A stretch of DNA of 64,000 nucleotides, taken from Nitratireductor luteus (GTDB lineage Bacteria > Pseudomonadota > Alphaproteobacteria > Rhizobiales > Rhizobiaceae). Under the pieces are notes generated by a model. The model was given only the letters and a program-made list of their open reading frames with translations, had not been told where the DNA came from and ran no database searches. The stretch covers positions 248,001 through 312,000 of the forward strand of contig NZ_JAOANW010000004.1 in NCBI RefSeq assembly GCF_026162365.1. Direction: 5' to 3'. Positions 8,009-16,146 of the stretch are shown here, one piece after another; the first letter of the stretch is position 1; every line of letters begins with the position of its first letter. The position numbers and the translations under genes were made by a program.

Positions 8009-10075
8009 CTACCAGAATGCCTCTGTCGCTGCCTGCTCCAGCTTTCGCGCGGGGCGATAGACCGCCTTGCCGGTAGCGCCATGCCAATATCTGAGCCGTG
8101 CGAGGATCTTGTCGATCCCGTGCCTGCGTGCCCAGAACATCGGCCCGCCCTTGCCGCGCGGGAACCCGTAGCCATTGACCCAGACCACGTCGATGTCGGA
8201 GGCGCGCGCCGCGATGCCTTCCTCCAGAATGCGCGCGCCCTCGTTGATCATGGGGTACATGGTGCGCTCCAGGATTTCCTCGGCGCCGATGGCGCGGCGC
8301 TCGATGCCCAGTTCCCTGGACTTTGCTTCGATCAGTTCCTCCACGAAGGGGTCCGGCACCGGTTTGCGCGCGCCTTCGTCGTAACGGTAGAAGCCGCGGC
8401 CGGTCTTCTGGCCGAAATAGCCGAGCTCGCACAGGCTGTCGGCGACGGGCGCGGTCAATCCCTGCGACTGGCGATGCCGCCAGCTGATGTCGAGGCCGGC
8501 GAGGTCGACCATCTGGAACGGTCCCATCGGCCAGCCGAAATCGGTGAATGCCTTGTCGACGGAGGAGGGCGAGGCGCCTTCGAGCAGCAGCGCCTCGTTC
8601 TCCTCGCGCCGCGCGGCCAGCATGCGGTTGCCGACAAAGCCGTCGCAGACGCCGACGACAACGGGGATCTTGCCGATCGTCTTCGCCACGCTCAAGGCGG
8701 TGGCCAGCACCTCGGGCGCCGTACGCTCGCCGCGCACGATCTCCAGCAGGCGCATGACGTGCGCGGGGGAAAAGAAGTGCAGCCCGACCACGTCCGACGG
8801 CCGCTTGGTGAAGGCGGCGATGGCATCAAGGTCGAGATACGACGTGTTGGACGCCAGCACCGCGCCGTCCCTGGCCACCTCGTCGAGCCTTTCGAAGACC
8901 TTTCTCTTGACGCCCATCTCCTCGAACACGGCCTCGACGATCAGGTCGCAGTCGCTCATATCCGTATAGTCGGTGGTTCCGCTGATGCGGGCAAGGCGCG
9001 CCTGCTTGTCTTCCTCGCTCAGCGAGCCGCGCGACACGGAGCCCGCATAGTTCTTTTCGATCTGCCCGAGCCCGCGCTGCAGCGCCTCGTCGCCGACTTC
9101 AAGGACCGTCACCCGCATTCCGCCATTGGCGAAGGCCATGGCAATGCCGCCGCCCATCGTGCCCGCACCGACGATGCCGACATTACGGACCGGCCGTGGC
9201 GCGACATCCTTGCCGACGCCTTCGACCTTGGCCGCGTCCCGCTCGGCGAAGAACAGATGGCGCAGCGCAGCCGATTCCTCGCCGTCCCGCAGTTCAACGA
9301 ACATCTCGCGCTCCCGCGCCAGCGCTTGCGAGGGTTCAAGAAGAATGGCGTTGCGCACGGCCTCAGTGCATTTGAGCGGGGCGGTCAGGCCGCGCGCCTT
9401 GGCGGTTGCCGCCTTGGCCGCTTCGTCGAACGCGTCGAGGTCGTTGCGTGCAGCCTCGATCTTCTTTTCGCGCTTCAGCACCGGGACATGCGGACCGCCG
9501 CCTTCGGCCCTGGCGCGGGCGAACGACACGGCTTCCGTCACGAGGTCGCTCTCGGCAATAGCGTCTATGGCGCCGAGGGCCAGCGCCTTTTCGGCCCTTA
9601 GGGGCTTGCCCGAAACGATCACACCGAGCGCTTCCCGCGCGCCGACGAGCCGGGGCAGCCGCACCGTGCCGCCGGCGCCCGGCAGGAGGCCGAGCGTCAC
9701 TTCCGGCAGGCCCACCCGCGCATCGGGCGTGGCGATCCTGTAATGGCAGCCGAGCGCCAGTTCGAACCCGCCGCCCAGCGCGTTGCCGTGGATCGCCGCC
9801 ACCGTGGGTTTTCCGATGCTCTCCAGGAGGGCGATCACGTCCGGCAGGCTCGGCGCCTTCGGTGGCTGGCCGAACTCGGAGATGTCCGCCCCGGCGACGA
9901 AGGTCCTGCCCTTGCAGGCGATCACGATTGCCGCCGTGTCCGCATCCGCACGCAGCTTTTCCAGCATCGCATGGAGCGGTTGCCGAAGCGCGTGGCCGAG
10001 CGCGTTCACCGGCGGATTGTCCAGCCAGACGACGGCCACGCCGTCCTGCCGCGTCACCGATACCGTATCCGCCAT
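8009..10075 (-). CDS. Bifunctional enoyl-CoA hydratase / 3-hydroxyacyl-CoA dehydrogenase (FadJ-like)
   Basis: A 688-residue fusion. The N-terminal crotonase domain has the oxyanion-hole sequence TFVAGADISEFG (about 59-69) and GNALGGGFELALGCH (about 98-111). The dehydrogenase domain begins with the NAD fold VGIVGAGTMGGGIAMAF (about 299-315) and continues with ASNTSYLDLDAI and HFFSPAHVMRLLEIV. It catalyses hydration and oxidation steps of beta-oxidation. The start at 10075 follows GGAGG; an extension to 10141 runs into repeat sequence. It sits downstream of ICMT-like, enol-lactonase-like and BKACE genes on the same strand, suggesting work on a CoA-linked catabolic intermediate. Confidence 0.93.
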   Translation of the reverse strand: MADTVSVTRQDGVAVVWLDNPPVNALGHALRQPLHAMLEKLRADADTAAIVIACKGRTFVAGADISEFGQPPKAPSLPDVIALLESIGKPTVAAIHGNALGGGFELALGCHYRIATPDARVGLPEVTLGLLPGAGGTVRLPRLVGAREALGVIVSGKPLRAEKALALGAIDAIAESDLVTEAVSFARARAEGGGPHVPVLKREKKIEAARNDLDAFDEAAKAATAKARGLTAPLKCTEAVRNAILLEPSQALAREREMFVELRDGEESAALRHLFFAERDAAKVEGVGKDVAPRPVRNVGIVGAGTMGGGIAMAFANGGMRVTVLEVGDEALQRGLGQIEKNYAGSVSRGSLSEEDKQARLARISGTTDYTDMSDCDLIVEAVFEEMGVKRKVFERLDEVARDGAVLASNTSYLDLDAIAAFTKRPSDVVGLHFFSPAHVMRLLEIVRGERTAPEVLATALSVAKTIGKIPVVVGVCDGFVGNRMLAARREENEALLLEGASPSSVDKAFTDFGWPMGPFQMVDLAGLDISWRHRQSQGLTAPVADSLCELGYFGQKTGRGFYRYDEGARKPVPDPFVEELIEAKSRELGIERRAIGAEEILERTMYPMINEGARILEEGIAARASDIDVVWVNGYGFPRGKGGPMFWARRHGIDKILARLRYWHGATGKAVYRPARKLEQAATEAFW

Positions 10076-10109
10076 ATGTCCTCCGATTGCTGCGCCGAAC
10101 GGCCTGTTC

Positions 10110-10149
10110 GGATCAAGATGGACTTTTTGTCGAATCGTCACCTTGATCC
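10110..10149. repeat. Short palindromic element GGATCAAG ... CTTGATCC
   Basis: Eight-base inverted arms at 10110-10117 and 10142-10149 enclose a 24-base AT-richer interior (contains GACTTTTTGTCG). It lies 35 bp upstream of the FadJ-like start and directly beside a second palindromic element. It is probably a dispersed repeat of the mosaic type, though it could also act as a hairpin in the transcript. Confidence 0.45.
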
Positions 10150-10160
10150 ATCGCCTTGCT

Positions 10161-10214
10161 GGAGCATGATCTTTTCCGAAAGCCGGAGCCCACCTTTTCC
10201 TGGAATTGCCTCAG
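10161..10214. repeat. Mosaic palindromic element, copy B (chimeric)
   Basis: The left part reads GAGCATGATCTTTTCCGAAA, unlike other copies here, and the right part reads CACCTTTTCCTGGAATTGCC, the right end of the GCAATTCC family. The two arms therefore do not pair with each other, which suggests a hybrid of two element types. The element reaches the stop codon of the neighbouring ICMT-like gene. Confidence 0.65.
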
Positions 10215-10768
10215 GCCCCGGCCAAGTCTCCAGACCCGGCAGGTCTTCCATAGTCGGGGAAGGTGCTGCGCATGGCCGCCTCTTCCTGCCGGATACGGAC
10301 ATACAGGCAGACGAGATAGACGGGAAGGCCGACGATCAAGGTCGCGTATGCCTGCAGCACAATCGCGAAGGCTACCAGCTCCGGCAGAATGTTGAGAAAA
10401 TAATTCGGGTGGCGAAACCAGCGGAAAGGCCCGCGTCTCACCAGACGATGGCCTTCGGCGATGATGATCTTCACCGTCCAGAAGGGATGAAGCGTGCGTA
10501 TGATGATCACGAGCATCACCGCCGCGAACAGATAGAGCGCCATGCCGCCGGCCTGGACCGCCGTGAGGCCGGTAGTGCCCGAATAGGCCCATTCGACGAT
10601 GGCGGCGACGTAGAAGAGGATGTGGAGCAGCGCCAGAAGGATGCTGTTTGCGGCCCCGAACTCCCGCGCGCCCTGCGCTTTCAGCCGGCGTTCGTTCCTG
10701 ATGGAGACGGCAAGCGTCCCAAAGCGGAAGAGGAGTGCAAACGCGATAAAGAGAGCCGTTATCGACAT
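10211..10768 (-). CDS. Isoprenylcysteine carboxyl methyltransferase (ICMT) family membrane protein
   Basis: The 185-residue protein has about five membrane helices and the family signature near the C-terminus: GPFRWFRHPNY (about 113-123) and RQEEAAM (about 160-166). These form the S-adenosylmethionine and methyl-acceptor site of ICMT-type methyltransferases. Bacterial members methylate carboxyl or phenolic hydroxyl groups of small lipophilic compounds; bacteria have no prenylated-protein substrate. Its stop codon lies inside a mosaic repeat, so the C-terminus may have been altered by the insertion. It lies between the enol-lactonase-like gene (39 bp upstream) and the FadJ-like gene. Confidence 0.85.
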   Translation of the reverse strand: MSITALFIAFALLFRFGTLAVSIRNERRLKAQGAREFGAANSILLALLHILFYVAAIVEWAYSGTTGLTAVQAGGMALYLFAAVMLVIIIRTLHPFWTVKIIIAEGHRLVRRGPFRWFRHPNYFLNILPELVAFAIVLQAYATLIVGLPVYLVCLYVRIRQEEAAMRSTFPDYGRPAGSGDLAGA

Positions 10769-10807
10769 CGTGCCGGATCCTGTGAAAGCGGCCGCCCGGA
10801 GCGGCGG

Positions 10808-11602
10808 TCAATGGGGGACGTGCTGGCGCAGGAAACCCTCGATCAATTCGGCCGTCGCCTGCGGCTGCTCAATGCAGGGAATATGTCCCGCATTCTCGAT
10901 GATCTCGCAGCGCGCGCCCTCGATGAGCGAGGCGAGTTCCCTTACGAGCGCCGGCGGCGTCGCCCCATCCTGATCGCCGCCCAGGCACAGCGTGGGCAGC
11001 TTGAGGGCGCGGGTCGATTCGGTGAGGTCGGCGTCGCGCACGGCGGCGCAGGTGCCGGCATAGCCGTCGACCGGCGTGCGCGTCAGCATGGCGACATAGC
11101 CGACGAAATCGGGATTGTCGGGCGAGCGGTAGGCCGGGGTGAACCAGCGCTTCATGATGCCGTCGGCAAGCGCCGCGATACCCTTTTCGTTGACGGTCTC
11201 GATGCGCTGGTCCCACATCGCCTGGTCGCCGATCTTGTGTCCAGTATCGCACAAGACCAGCGTCCGCACGAGATCGGGCCGCAATGTGGCCAGCCCCTGT
11301 GCGATCATGCCGCCGACCGACAGGCCGACGATGGCTGCGGCGCCGATGCCCAGATGGTCGAGCAGGGCGGCGAGGTCGTCGACGTGATCGCCGAGCCGGT
11401 AGGGCTGCGGCGTTGCCTCGGACAGTCCGTGGCCGCGCTTGTCGTAAAGGACGATGCGGTAGTCATCCTCCAGCATGTCGACGACGCGGTTCCATATCCG
11501 GAAGTCCGTGCCCAGCGAGTTGGAAAAGACCAGTGTCGGCCTATCCGCCGCACCGCGCAACTCGTGGTGCAGAACGACGCCGTTGACCCGTGCAAATGCC
11601 AT
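10808..11602 (-). CDS. Alpha/beta hydrolase, probable 3-oxoadipate enol-lactonase (PcaD-like)
   Basis: The 264-residue alpha/beta hydrolase has nucleophile Ser95 in GLSVGG, an acid in GGDQDGATPP and the catalytic histidine in NAGHIPCIEQP. The sequence FSNSLGTDFRIWNRVV near the N-terminus and YDKRGHGLSEA are typical of PcaD, which opens beta-ketoadipate enol-lactone. The chosen ATG follows GGAGGAGAACC; a longer frame to 11680 has no ribosome site and overlaps the BKACE gene. No other beta-ketoadipate gene (pcaB, pcaC, pcaIJ) is nearby, so the real substrate may be a different lactone or ester. Confidence 0.78.
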   Translation of the reverse strand: MAFARVNGVVLHHELRGAADRPTLVFSNSLGTDFRIWNRVVDMLEDDYRIVLYDKRGHGLSEATPQPYRLGDHVDDLAALLDHLGIGAAAIVGLSVGGMIAQGLATLRPDLVRTLVLCDTGHKIGDQAMWDQRIETVNEKGIAALADGIMKRWFTPAYRSPDNPDFVGYVAMLTRTPVDGYAGTCAAVRDADLTESTRALKLPTLCLGGDQDGATPPALVRELASLIEGARCEIIENAGHIPCIEQPQATAELIEGFLRQHVPH

Positions 11603-11652
11603 GGTTCTCCTCCTCGAATTCCCGCGATGTATGGGAGAATCCCGGCCGCAGG

Positions 11653-12510
11653 TCAATTCGCTTGCATTCCACGTTGCCATGCCGCGCGCAAATCGTCCGC
11701 CGTCGCGTGGCTCAGGCCTAGCGCGCGCAGAGCGGTTGCCGTGCTGGCCACCAGTTCGGCGTTGTCGCCGGCCGGCCTGCCGTCCGGCAGGTGAAGATTG
11801 TTCTCGAAGCCGACGCGCGCGTGCCCGCCCAGAAGCGCGCCCGCGCTGACGCAGGCCGTTTCCTGCGCGCCGAAGGCGCAGACCATGAAATGGGCGAAGC
11901 GGGGCATTCCGCTGGCGATGAACGGCAGCAGATCGGATGGCGCCGAACGCTGGCAGGGCGTGTATCGCCCGAGCACGTAGAGGACAGGGATGTCGTCGAA
12001 GGGGACGATGCCCCGCCGCATCATGTCGTGGAGCCGCAGCGCCTCGTCCGGGTGGTAAAGGATGATCTGCGGAACGATCTTCTCGCAGGCCATGAAGGCG
12101 AGGAAGTCGGCAAAGGCGGCTTCGTGCGTGGCGTCCGGTGCGAGTTCGCCGAGGGCGAGCGACGCCGCTTCGGGTCGCACCGCGCGCACCACCGCCATCT
12201 GCTCTTGCGGCCCGTACCGTCCCACCGCCTCCGTCGTGATCTGAATGACGAGACGCTCGCCGACCTTCGACCGGATGGCCTGGATCACGTCGGCATAGGC
12301 GCCCGCGTCGAGCAGGTGTCGGCCTTCCCCGTCACGGACATGGCAATGATACATCGCCGCGCCGGCTTCCAGGCACCCTGCCGCCGTCAGCGCCTGCTCG
12401 TCCGCGGTGATGGGGAGGGCGGGATGATCGACTTTCGTCCGGCGGCCGCCATTCGGTGCAACGGCAATCGCGACGGGCTCCAGCTTTTGATGCACCACTG
12501 CGTCCGGCAA
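11653..12510 (-). CDS. Beta-keto acid cleavage enzyme (BKACE, DUF849)
   Basis: With a TTG start at 12510, preceded by TTGGAGAAATCCC, the protein has 285 residues, standard for the BKACE family. Family marks are APNGGRRTKVDHPALPIT (about 18-35) and the metal-binding HxH in MYHCHVRDGEG (His55, His57). The acidic TTEAVGRYGP follows at about 92-101. These zinc enzymes condense a beta-keto acid with acetyl-CoA, giving acetoacetate and a new CoA ester; the best known cleaves 3-keto-5-aminohexanoate in lysine fermentation. The gene is divergent from an rpiR regulator with a palindrome between them, and an aminotransferase that could make a keto acid lies beyond. Confidence 0.88.
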   Translation of the reverse strand: MPDAVVHQKLEPVAIAVAPNGGRRTKVDHPALPITADEQALTAAGCLEAGAAMYHCHVRDGEGRHLLDAGAYADVIQAIRSKVGERLVIQITTEAVGRYGPQEQMAVVRAVRPEAASLALGELAPDATHEAAFADFLAFMACEKIVPQIILYHPDEALRLHDMMRRGIVPFDDIPVLYVLGRYTPCQRSAPSDLLPFIASGMPRFAHFMVCAFGAQETACVSAGALLGGHARVGFENNLHLPDGRPAGDNAELVASTATALRALGLSHATADDLRAAWQRGMQAN

Positions 12511-12544
12511 GGGATTTCTCCAATTGTTGCATGAAGAAAGGATA

Positions 12545-12562
12545 GTGCAACATTTGTTGCAC
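12545..12562. promoter_or_regulatory. Palindromic operator candidate for the RpiR regulator
   Basis: GTGCAAC-ATTT-GTTGCAC is a perfect 7+7 inverted repeat in the 81-bp gap between the divergent BKACE and RpiR genes, with an extra half-site GTTGCAT at about 12526-12532. A dimeric HTH protein bound here would control both directions. Autoregulation by the adjacent RpiR protein is the simplest reading. Confidence 0.6.
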
Positions 12563-12591
12563 AAACGGTCTTCTACGTCTAGGATCGCCAG

Positions 12592-13485
12592 ATGGATCGT
12601 AACGATATCGCCGAGCGCATCACGCAGTCCGTCGACGGGCTCCCCGGGCAACTGGGGGCGGCGGCGCGCTATGTGCTGGACAATCCAGGCGATGTCGCGC
12701 TGCTGTCGATGCGCGAGCAGGCTCGGCGCGCGGGCGTCAGGCCGTGGACCATGACGCGCCTTGCCAAGCGGCTCGGCCTCGATGGCTACGACGACGTGCG
12801 CCAGCTTCACGGCGAAGCGCTGAAGGAGCAGGCGCTGGGCTTTTCCGGCCGCGCCAACGCCCAGCTTGCGCGTCAGAAGCAGGAAGGCGGCAGTGCGCTC
12901 GGCGCCGAGATGGCCAGCACGATGGCCGTCCAGATCGCGGCGATGGCAGCTCCTGCCCGTATCGAGGTTCTGACCGGGGCGGCGCGCGACATGGCGGCCG
13001 CGCGGCGCATCTATTGTTTTGGCCTGCGTTCCGGCCGCCCGATCGCCAGCCACCTGGCCTATGTGCTTTCCTTCCTCGGCGAGAAGACGGTTCTGCTGGG
13101 TGGTGAAGGAAGTGCGGGTTTCGATGCGCTGCGCTTTGCGAGCGCCGGCGATATCTTCTTCGTGGCAACCGTTTCGCCATACACGCGCGCCAGCGTGGAG
13201 GCCGCCCGTTATGCCGCCGGCAAGGGGCTGACCGTCGTCGCCATCACCGACAGCGCGGCTTCTCCCGTCGCCTCCATTGCCAGGCACGTGATCGTCGCGG
13301 CCACCGAAAGCCCGTCCTTTTTTCACGCCATGGCGCCGGCTTTCGCGGCGGCCGAGATCCTGGCCGCGCTGGTGGCGGGGGAGGGCGGTGAAGGCTCGCT
13401 CAAAGCAATTGCCCGCGCGGAAGAACATCTGGCGGAGCGAAAAGTCCATCTCCATGACAGGTCCCAGCCGCCGGAACCGCGATGA
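12592..13485 (+). CDS. MurR/RpiR family transcriptional regulator
   Basis: A 297-residue protein with an N-terminal HTH_6 domain (about 1-75; the recognition region includes SMREQARRAGVRPWTMTRLAKRLG) and a C-terminal SIS domain (about 120-260; contains IYCFGLRSGRPIASHLAYVL and TVVAITDSAASPVA) that would bind a phosphorylated sugar or similar effector. Its stop overlaps the aminotransferase start by 4 bases, so regulator and enzyme share a transcript. It lies divergent from the BKACE gene and very likely controls both units. Confidence 0.9.
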   Translation: MDRNDIAERITQSVDGLPGQLGAAARYVLDNPGDVALLSMREQARRAGVRPWTMTRLAKRLGLDGYDDVRQLHGEALKEQALGFSGRANAQLARQKQEGGSALGAEMASTMAVQIAAMAAPARIEVLTGAARDMAAARRIYCFGLRSGRPIASHLAYVLSFLGEKTVLLGGEGSAGFDALRFASAGDIFFVATVSPYTRASVEAARYAAGKGLTVVAITDSAASPVASIARHVIVAATESPSFFHAMAPAFAAAEILAALVAGEGGEGSLKAIARAEEHLAERKVHLHDRSQPPEPR

Positions 13486-14831
13486 CCCACATATTGCACC
13501 GACAGATCCACGCCCGATTGCCCGTGGCCGCAGGAGGCAGCGGCATCGAGCTCTTCGATACCGAAGGGCGCGCCTATATCGACGCCTCGGGCGGCGCGGC
13601 CGTTTCCTGCCTCGGGCATGGCCATCCCGACATCGTCCAGGCCCTGCGCAGGCAGGCGGAAACGCTGGCCTATGCCCATACGAGCTTCTTCACCAACGAG
13701 CCGGCGGAACGGCTGGCCGATAGGCTGATCGCGTCGGCGCCCGAAGGCATCAGCCATGCCTATTTCGTCTCCGGCGGCTCGGAAGCCAATGAGGCGGCCA
13801 TCAAGATGGCGCGGCAGTATTTCGTGGAGAAAGGCGAGCCGCAGCGGCGCAACATCATCGCGCGCCGGCAGAGCTACCACGGCAACACGCTGGGAACGCT
13901 CGCCGCCGGCGGCAATGAGTGGCGGCGCGCCCAGTTCGCGCCGCTGCTGATCGAGACGCATCACATAAGCCCCTGCTACGCCTACCGCCATCGGGAGGAA
14001 GGCGAAAGCGAAGCCGCCTACGGCCAGCGCGCGGCGCAGGAGCTGGAGGACAAGATCCGGGAGCTCGGCCCCGACACGGTGATGGCCTTCATGGCCGAGC
14101 CGGTCGTGGGAGCGACGGCGGGCGCCGTGCCCGCCGTCGAAGGCTATTTCCGCCGCATCCGTGAAATCTGCGACCGTCATGGCGTGCTGCTGATCCTCGA
14201 CGAGGTTATGTGCGGCATGGGGCGCACGGGGACCATGTTCGCCTGCGAGCAGGATGGCGTGAGGCCCGATATCGTGACCATCGCCAAGGGGCTCGGCGGC
14301 GGCTATCAGCCTATCGGCGCCGCGCTCCTGTCGCGGGACATCTTCGACGCCTTCGCCGGAGGATCGGGTCTGTTCCAGCACGGCCACACCTATATCTGCC
14401 ATCCCATGGCCTGTGCTGCCGCGCTTGCCGTGCAGGAAGTGATCGCGCGCGATGACCTGTTGCAGAACGTGCGTGACACCGGCGCCTATCTGCGCGAACG
14501 CCTGGAGGCGCGCTTCGGCAATCACGCCCATGTGGGCGATATTCGCGGTCGCGGCATGTTCCTGGGGCTCGAACTGGTCGCCGACCGTTCCACGAAGGCG
14601 ACCTTCGAGCCCGATGCCAAGCTGCATGCGCGAGTGAAGAAGGAGGCGATGGTGCGGGGACTGATGGTCTACCCTGCCGGCGGCACCGTCGACGGCAGGC
14701 GCGGCGATCATGTGCTCCTCGCGCCGCCCTTCATTCTCGACCGTACGGCGGCGGAAGCCATCGTCGAACGACTGGGCGACGCACTGGACGCCGCCGTCGC
14801 GCAGGACTTTGCCGGTCGGCTGCCCGCGTGA
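13482..14831 (+). CDS. Class-III PLP-dependent aminotransferase
   Basis: The 449-residue enzyme has the class-III marks SGGSEANEAAIKMARQY (about 98-113), LLILDEVMCGMGRTGTMFA with PLP-contacting Asp240, and the Schiff-base lysine (about Lys269) in TIAKGLGGGYQPIGA. The family works on omega-amino groups (beta-alanine, 4-aminobutyrate, taurine, putrescine and similar) and uses pyruvate or 2-oxoglutarate as acceptor. The ATG overlaps the regulator stop. A TAXI-type TRAP importer follows. Together with the divergent BKACE this suggests import of an amino acid, transamination to a keto acid and CoA-dependent cleavage, but the substrate is not determined. Confidence 0.92.
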   Translation: MTHILHRQIHARLPVAAGGSGIELFDTEGRAYIDASGGAAVSCLGHGHPDIVQALRRQAETLAYAHTSFFTNEPAERLADRLIASAPEGISHAYFVSGGSEANEAAIKMARQYFVEKGEPQRRNIIARRQSYHGNTLGTLAAGGNEWRRAQFAPLLIETHHISPCYAYRHREEGESEAAYGQRAAQELEDKIRELGPDTVMAFMAEPVVGATAGAVPAVEGYFRRIREICDRHGVLLILDEVMCGMGRTGTMFACEQDGVRPDIVTIAKGLGGGYQPIGAALLSRDIFDAFAGGSGLFQHGHTYICHPMACAAALAVQEVIARDDLLQNVRDTGAYLRERLEARFGNHAHVGDIRGRGMFLGLELVADRSTKATFEPDAKLHARVKKEAMVRGLMVYPAGGTVDGRRGDHVLLAPPFILDRTAAEAIVERLGDALDAAVAQDFAGRLPA

Positions 14832-15053
14832 ACGGACAAGGGAGGAGACAACAACAGGTTGTAGATATCGGCGGATTGCGCGGCATGGCCATTGACTCGC
14901 CCGTATGGGCGATACACGCTTACGCCAAGCTGCGCGGTGGTTGCCTGGACACATATGCACGCAGTGTCCGGAGCGGCCGGCAGGCCCTTTGCAAAGGGTG
15001 GCGAACAAGTCACGACGTGCAAGTTTGCAATGTGTAACAGTCAGGGAGACGTA
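14832..15053 (+). promoter_or_regulatory. 222-bp leader of the TAXI operon with several inverted repeats
   Basis: The gap holds no ORF with a ribosome site but several symmetric sequences: ACAAC-AG-GTTGT at 14851-14862, TCGCCC-GTAT-GGGCGA at 14897-14912, GGACAC-N11-GTGTCC at 14947-14969, and the perfect 14-mer CCCTTTGCAAAGGG at 14985-14998. These may be operators or an RNA leader structure. I do not recognise a known riboswitch. Confidence 0.45.
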
Positions 15054-16037
15054 ATGATGAAACCACAGAGGCTTCTGGGGCTTGGCATGGCCGCGGCGAT
15101 GCTGGGCGCACTGTCGACGGGCGCCGCAAATGCGCAGCAGCAGCAATTCGTGTCCGTTGGGACCGGCGGCGTCACTGGCGTCTACTATCCGGTTGGTGGG
15201 GCCGTCTGCCGCCTGATGAACCAGAACCGGCGCGAGCACGGCATTCGGTGCTCGGTCGAATCGACCGGCGGCTCCGTCTTCAACGTAAACGCGATCAAGG
15301 GCGGCGATCTCGAGTTCGGTGTCGCGCAGTCCGACGTGCAGTATAACGCGGCCAACGGGCTGGCGAATTTCGCTGACACCGGTGCCCACGAGGATCTGCG
15401 TTCGGTCTTCTCGCTGCATGCCGAGCCGCTGACCGTCGTTGCCCGTGCCGACTCCGGCATTTCGAGCTTCGATGACCTGAAGGGCAAGCGCGTCAATATC
15501 GGCAATCCCGGCTCCGGCCAGCGCGCGCTGATGGACCTGCTCATCGCCGAAAAAGGTTGGACGAATGCCGACTTCGCCGTTGCCGCCGAACTGGCCCCGG
15601 CAGAGCAGAGCGCGGCGCTGTGCGACAACAACATCGATGCCTTCGCCTACACGGTCGGTCATCCGGCCGGCTCTATCCAGGAGGCCACCACCACCTGCGA
15701 CAGCATCATCGTTCCCGTGGAGGGTGAGGCGGTCGACAAGCTGGTGGAGGAGAACCCCTACTACTTCAAAGCCACCATTCCCGGCGGCATGTATCGAGGC
15801 ACGGCCGATGACGTGAACACGTTCGGCGTCGGTGCCACGGTCGTGACGTCGGCCAGTGTATCCGACGAGGTCGTGACCGCGTTCGTCAAGTCGGTGTTCG
15901 AAAATTTCGACGCCTTCAAGGGCCTTCACCCGGCACTCGCCAACCTGACGCCGGAAGGCATGGTCACCCAGGGCAACTCGGCTCCCATGCATCCCGCGGC
16001 GGAGGCCTACTACAAGGAAAAGGGCTGGCTCGAATAG
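15054..16037 (+). CDS. TAXI-family TRAP transporter solute-binding protein
   Basis: The 327-residue periplasmic protein has a signal peptide (about 1-28, ending AANAQ) followed by FVSVGTGGVTGVYYPVGGAVC, the hallmark start of the TAXI (TRAP-associated extracytoplasmic immunogenic) family. Later family stretches are GGDLEFGVAQSDVQYNA and GKRVNIGNPGSGQRALMDLL. TAXI proteins deliver small acidic solutes such as glutamate or 2-oxoglutarate to a fused membrane subunit, which is encoded next. The double ATG at 15054/15057 follows CAGGGAGACGT; the frame runs open further upstream (to 14892) but lacks a signal peptide there. A strong terminator follows the gene. Confidence 0.92.
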   Translation: MMKPQRLLGLGMAAAMLGALSTGAANAQQQQFVSVGTGGVTGVYYPVGGAVCRLMNQNRREHGIRCSVESTGGSVFNVNAIKGGDLEFGVAQSDVQYNAANGLANFADTGAHEDLRSVFSLHAEPLTVVARADSGISSFDDLKGKRVNIGNPGSGQRALMDLLIAEKGWTNADFAVAAELAPAEQSAALCDNNIDAFAYTVGHPAGSIQEATTTCDSIIVPVEGEAVDKLVEENPYYFKATIPGGMYRGTADDVNTFGVGATVVTSASVSDEVVTAFVKSVFENFDAFKGLHPALANLTPEGMVTQGNSAPMHPAAEAYYKEKGWLE

Positions 16038-16049
16038 TCAACCGGTCTC

Positions 16050-16077
16050 AAGGGCGCCCTCCCCGGGGCGCCCTTTT
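16050..16077 (+). terminator. Rho-independent terminator or attenuator after the TAXI gene
   Basis: AAGGGCGCC, loop CTCCCCG, GGGCGCCCTT then TTTTC gives a strong GC stem followed by a T-run. It lies between the binding-protein gene and the membrane-subunit gene and would reduce expression of the downstream permease relative to the binding protein. Confidence 0.8.
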
Positions 16078-16146
16078 CGCTCTGTCCGAGAAAAATGACG
16101 CTGGGGCAGGGCGCAATAACGACAACCATCCTGTGGGGACAAGCAG

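Noticed and set aside
7139-9601. An 820-codon open frame on the plus strand
   Set aside because: It is antisense to the MBL-fold and FadJ-like genes, has low-complexity Arg/Gly/Ala/His-rich composition and no domain; it is a by-product of high GC content.
9743-11794. A 683-codon open frame on the plus strand
   Set aside because: Antisense to the FadJ-like, ICMT-like, PcaD-like and BKACE genes; no recognisable domain.
11653-13455. A 600-codon form of the BKACE gene
   Set aside because: Its first ~300 codons are antisense to the RpiR gene; the conserved domain and a good ribosome site begin at the TTG at 12510.
14832-15053. A known riboswitch upstream of the TAXI gene
   Set aside because: The repeats form local palindromes but I cannot match the conserved core of any riboswitch class by eye.
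13323-15992. An 889-codon open frame on the minus strand
   Set aside because: It runs antisense through the RpiR, aminotransferase and TAXI genes, which all have clear family motifs in the plus frame.
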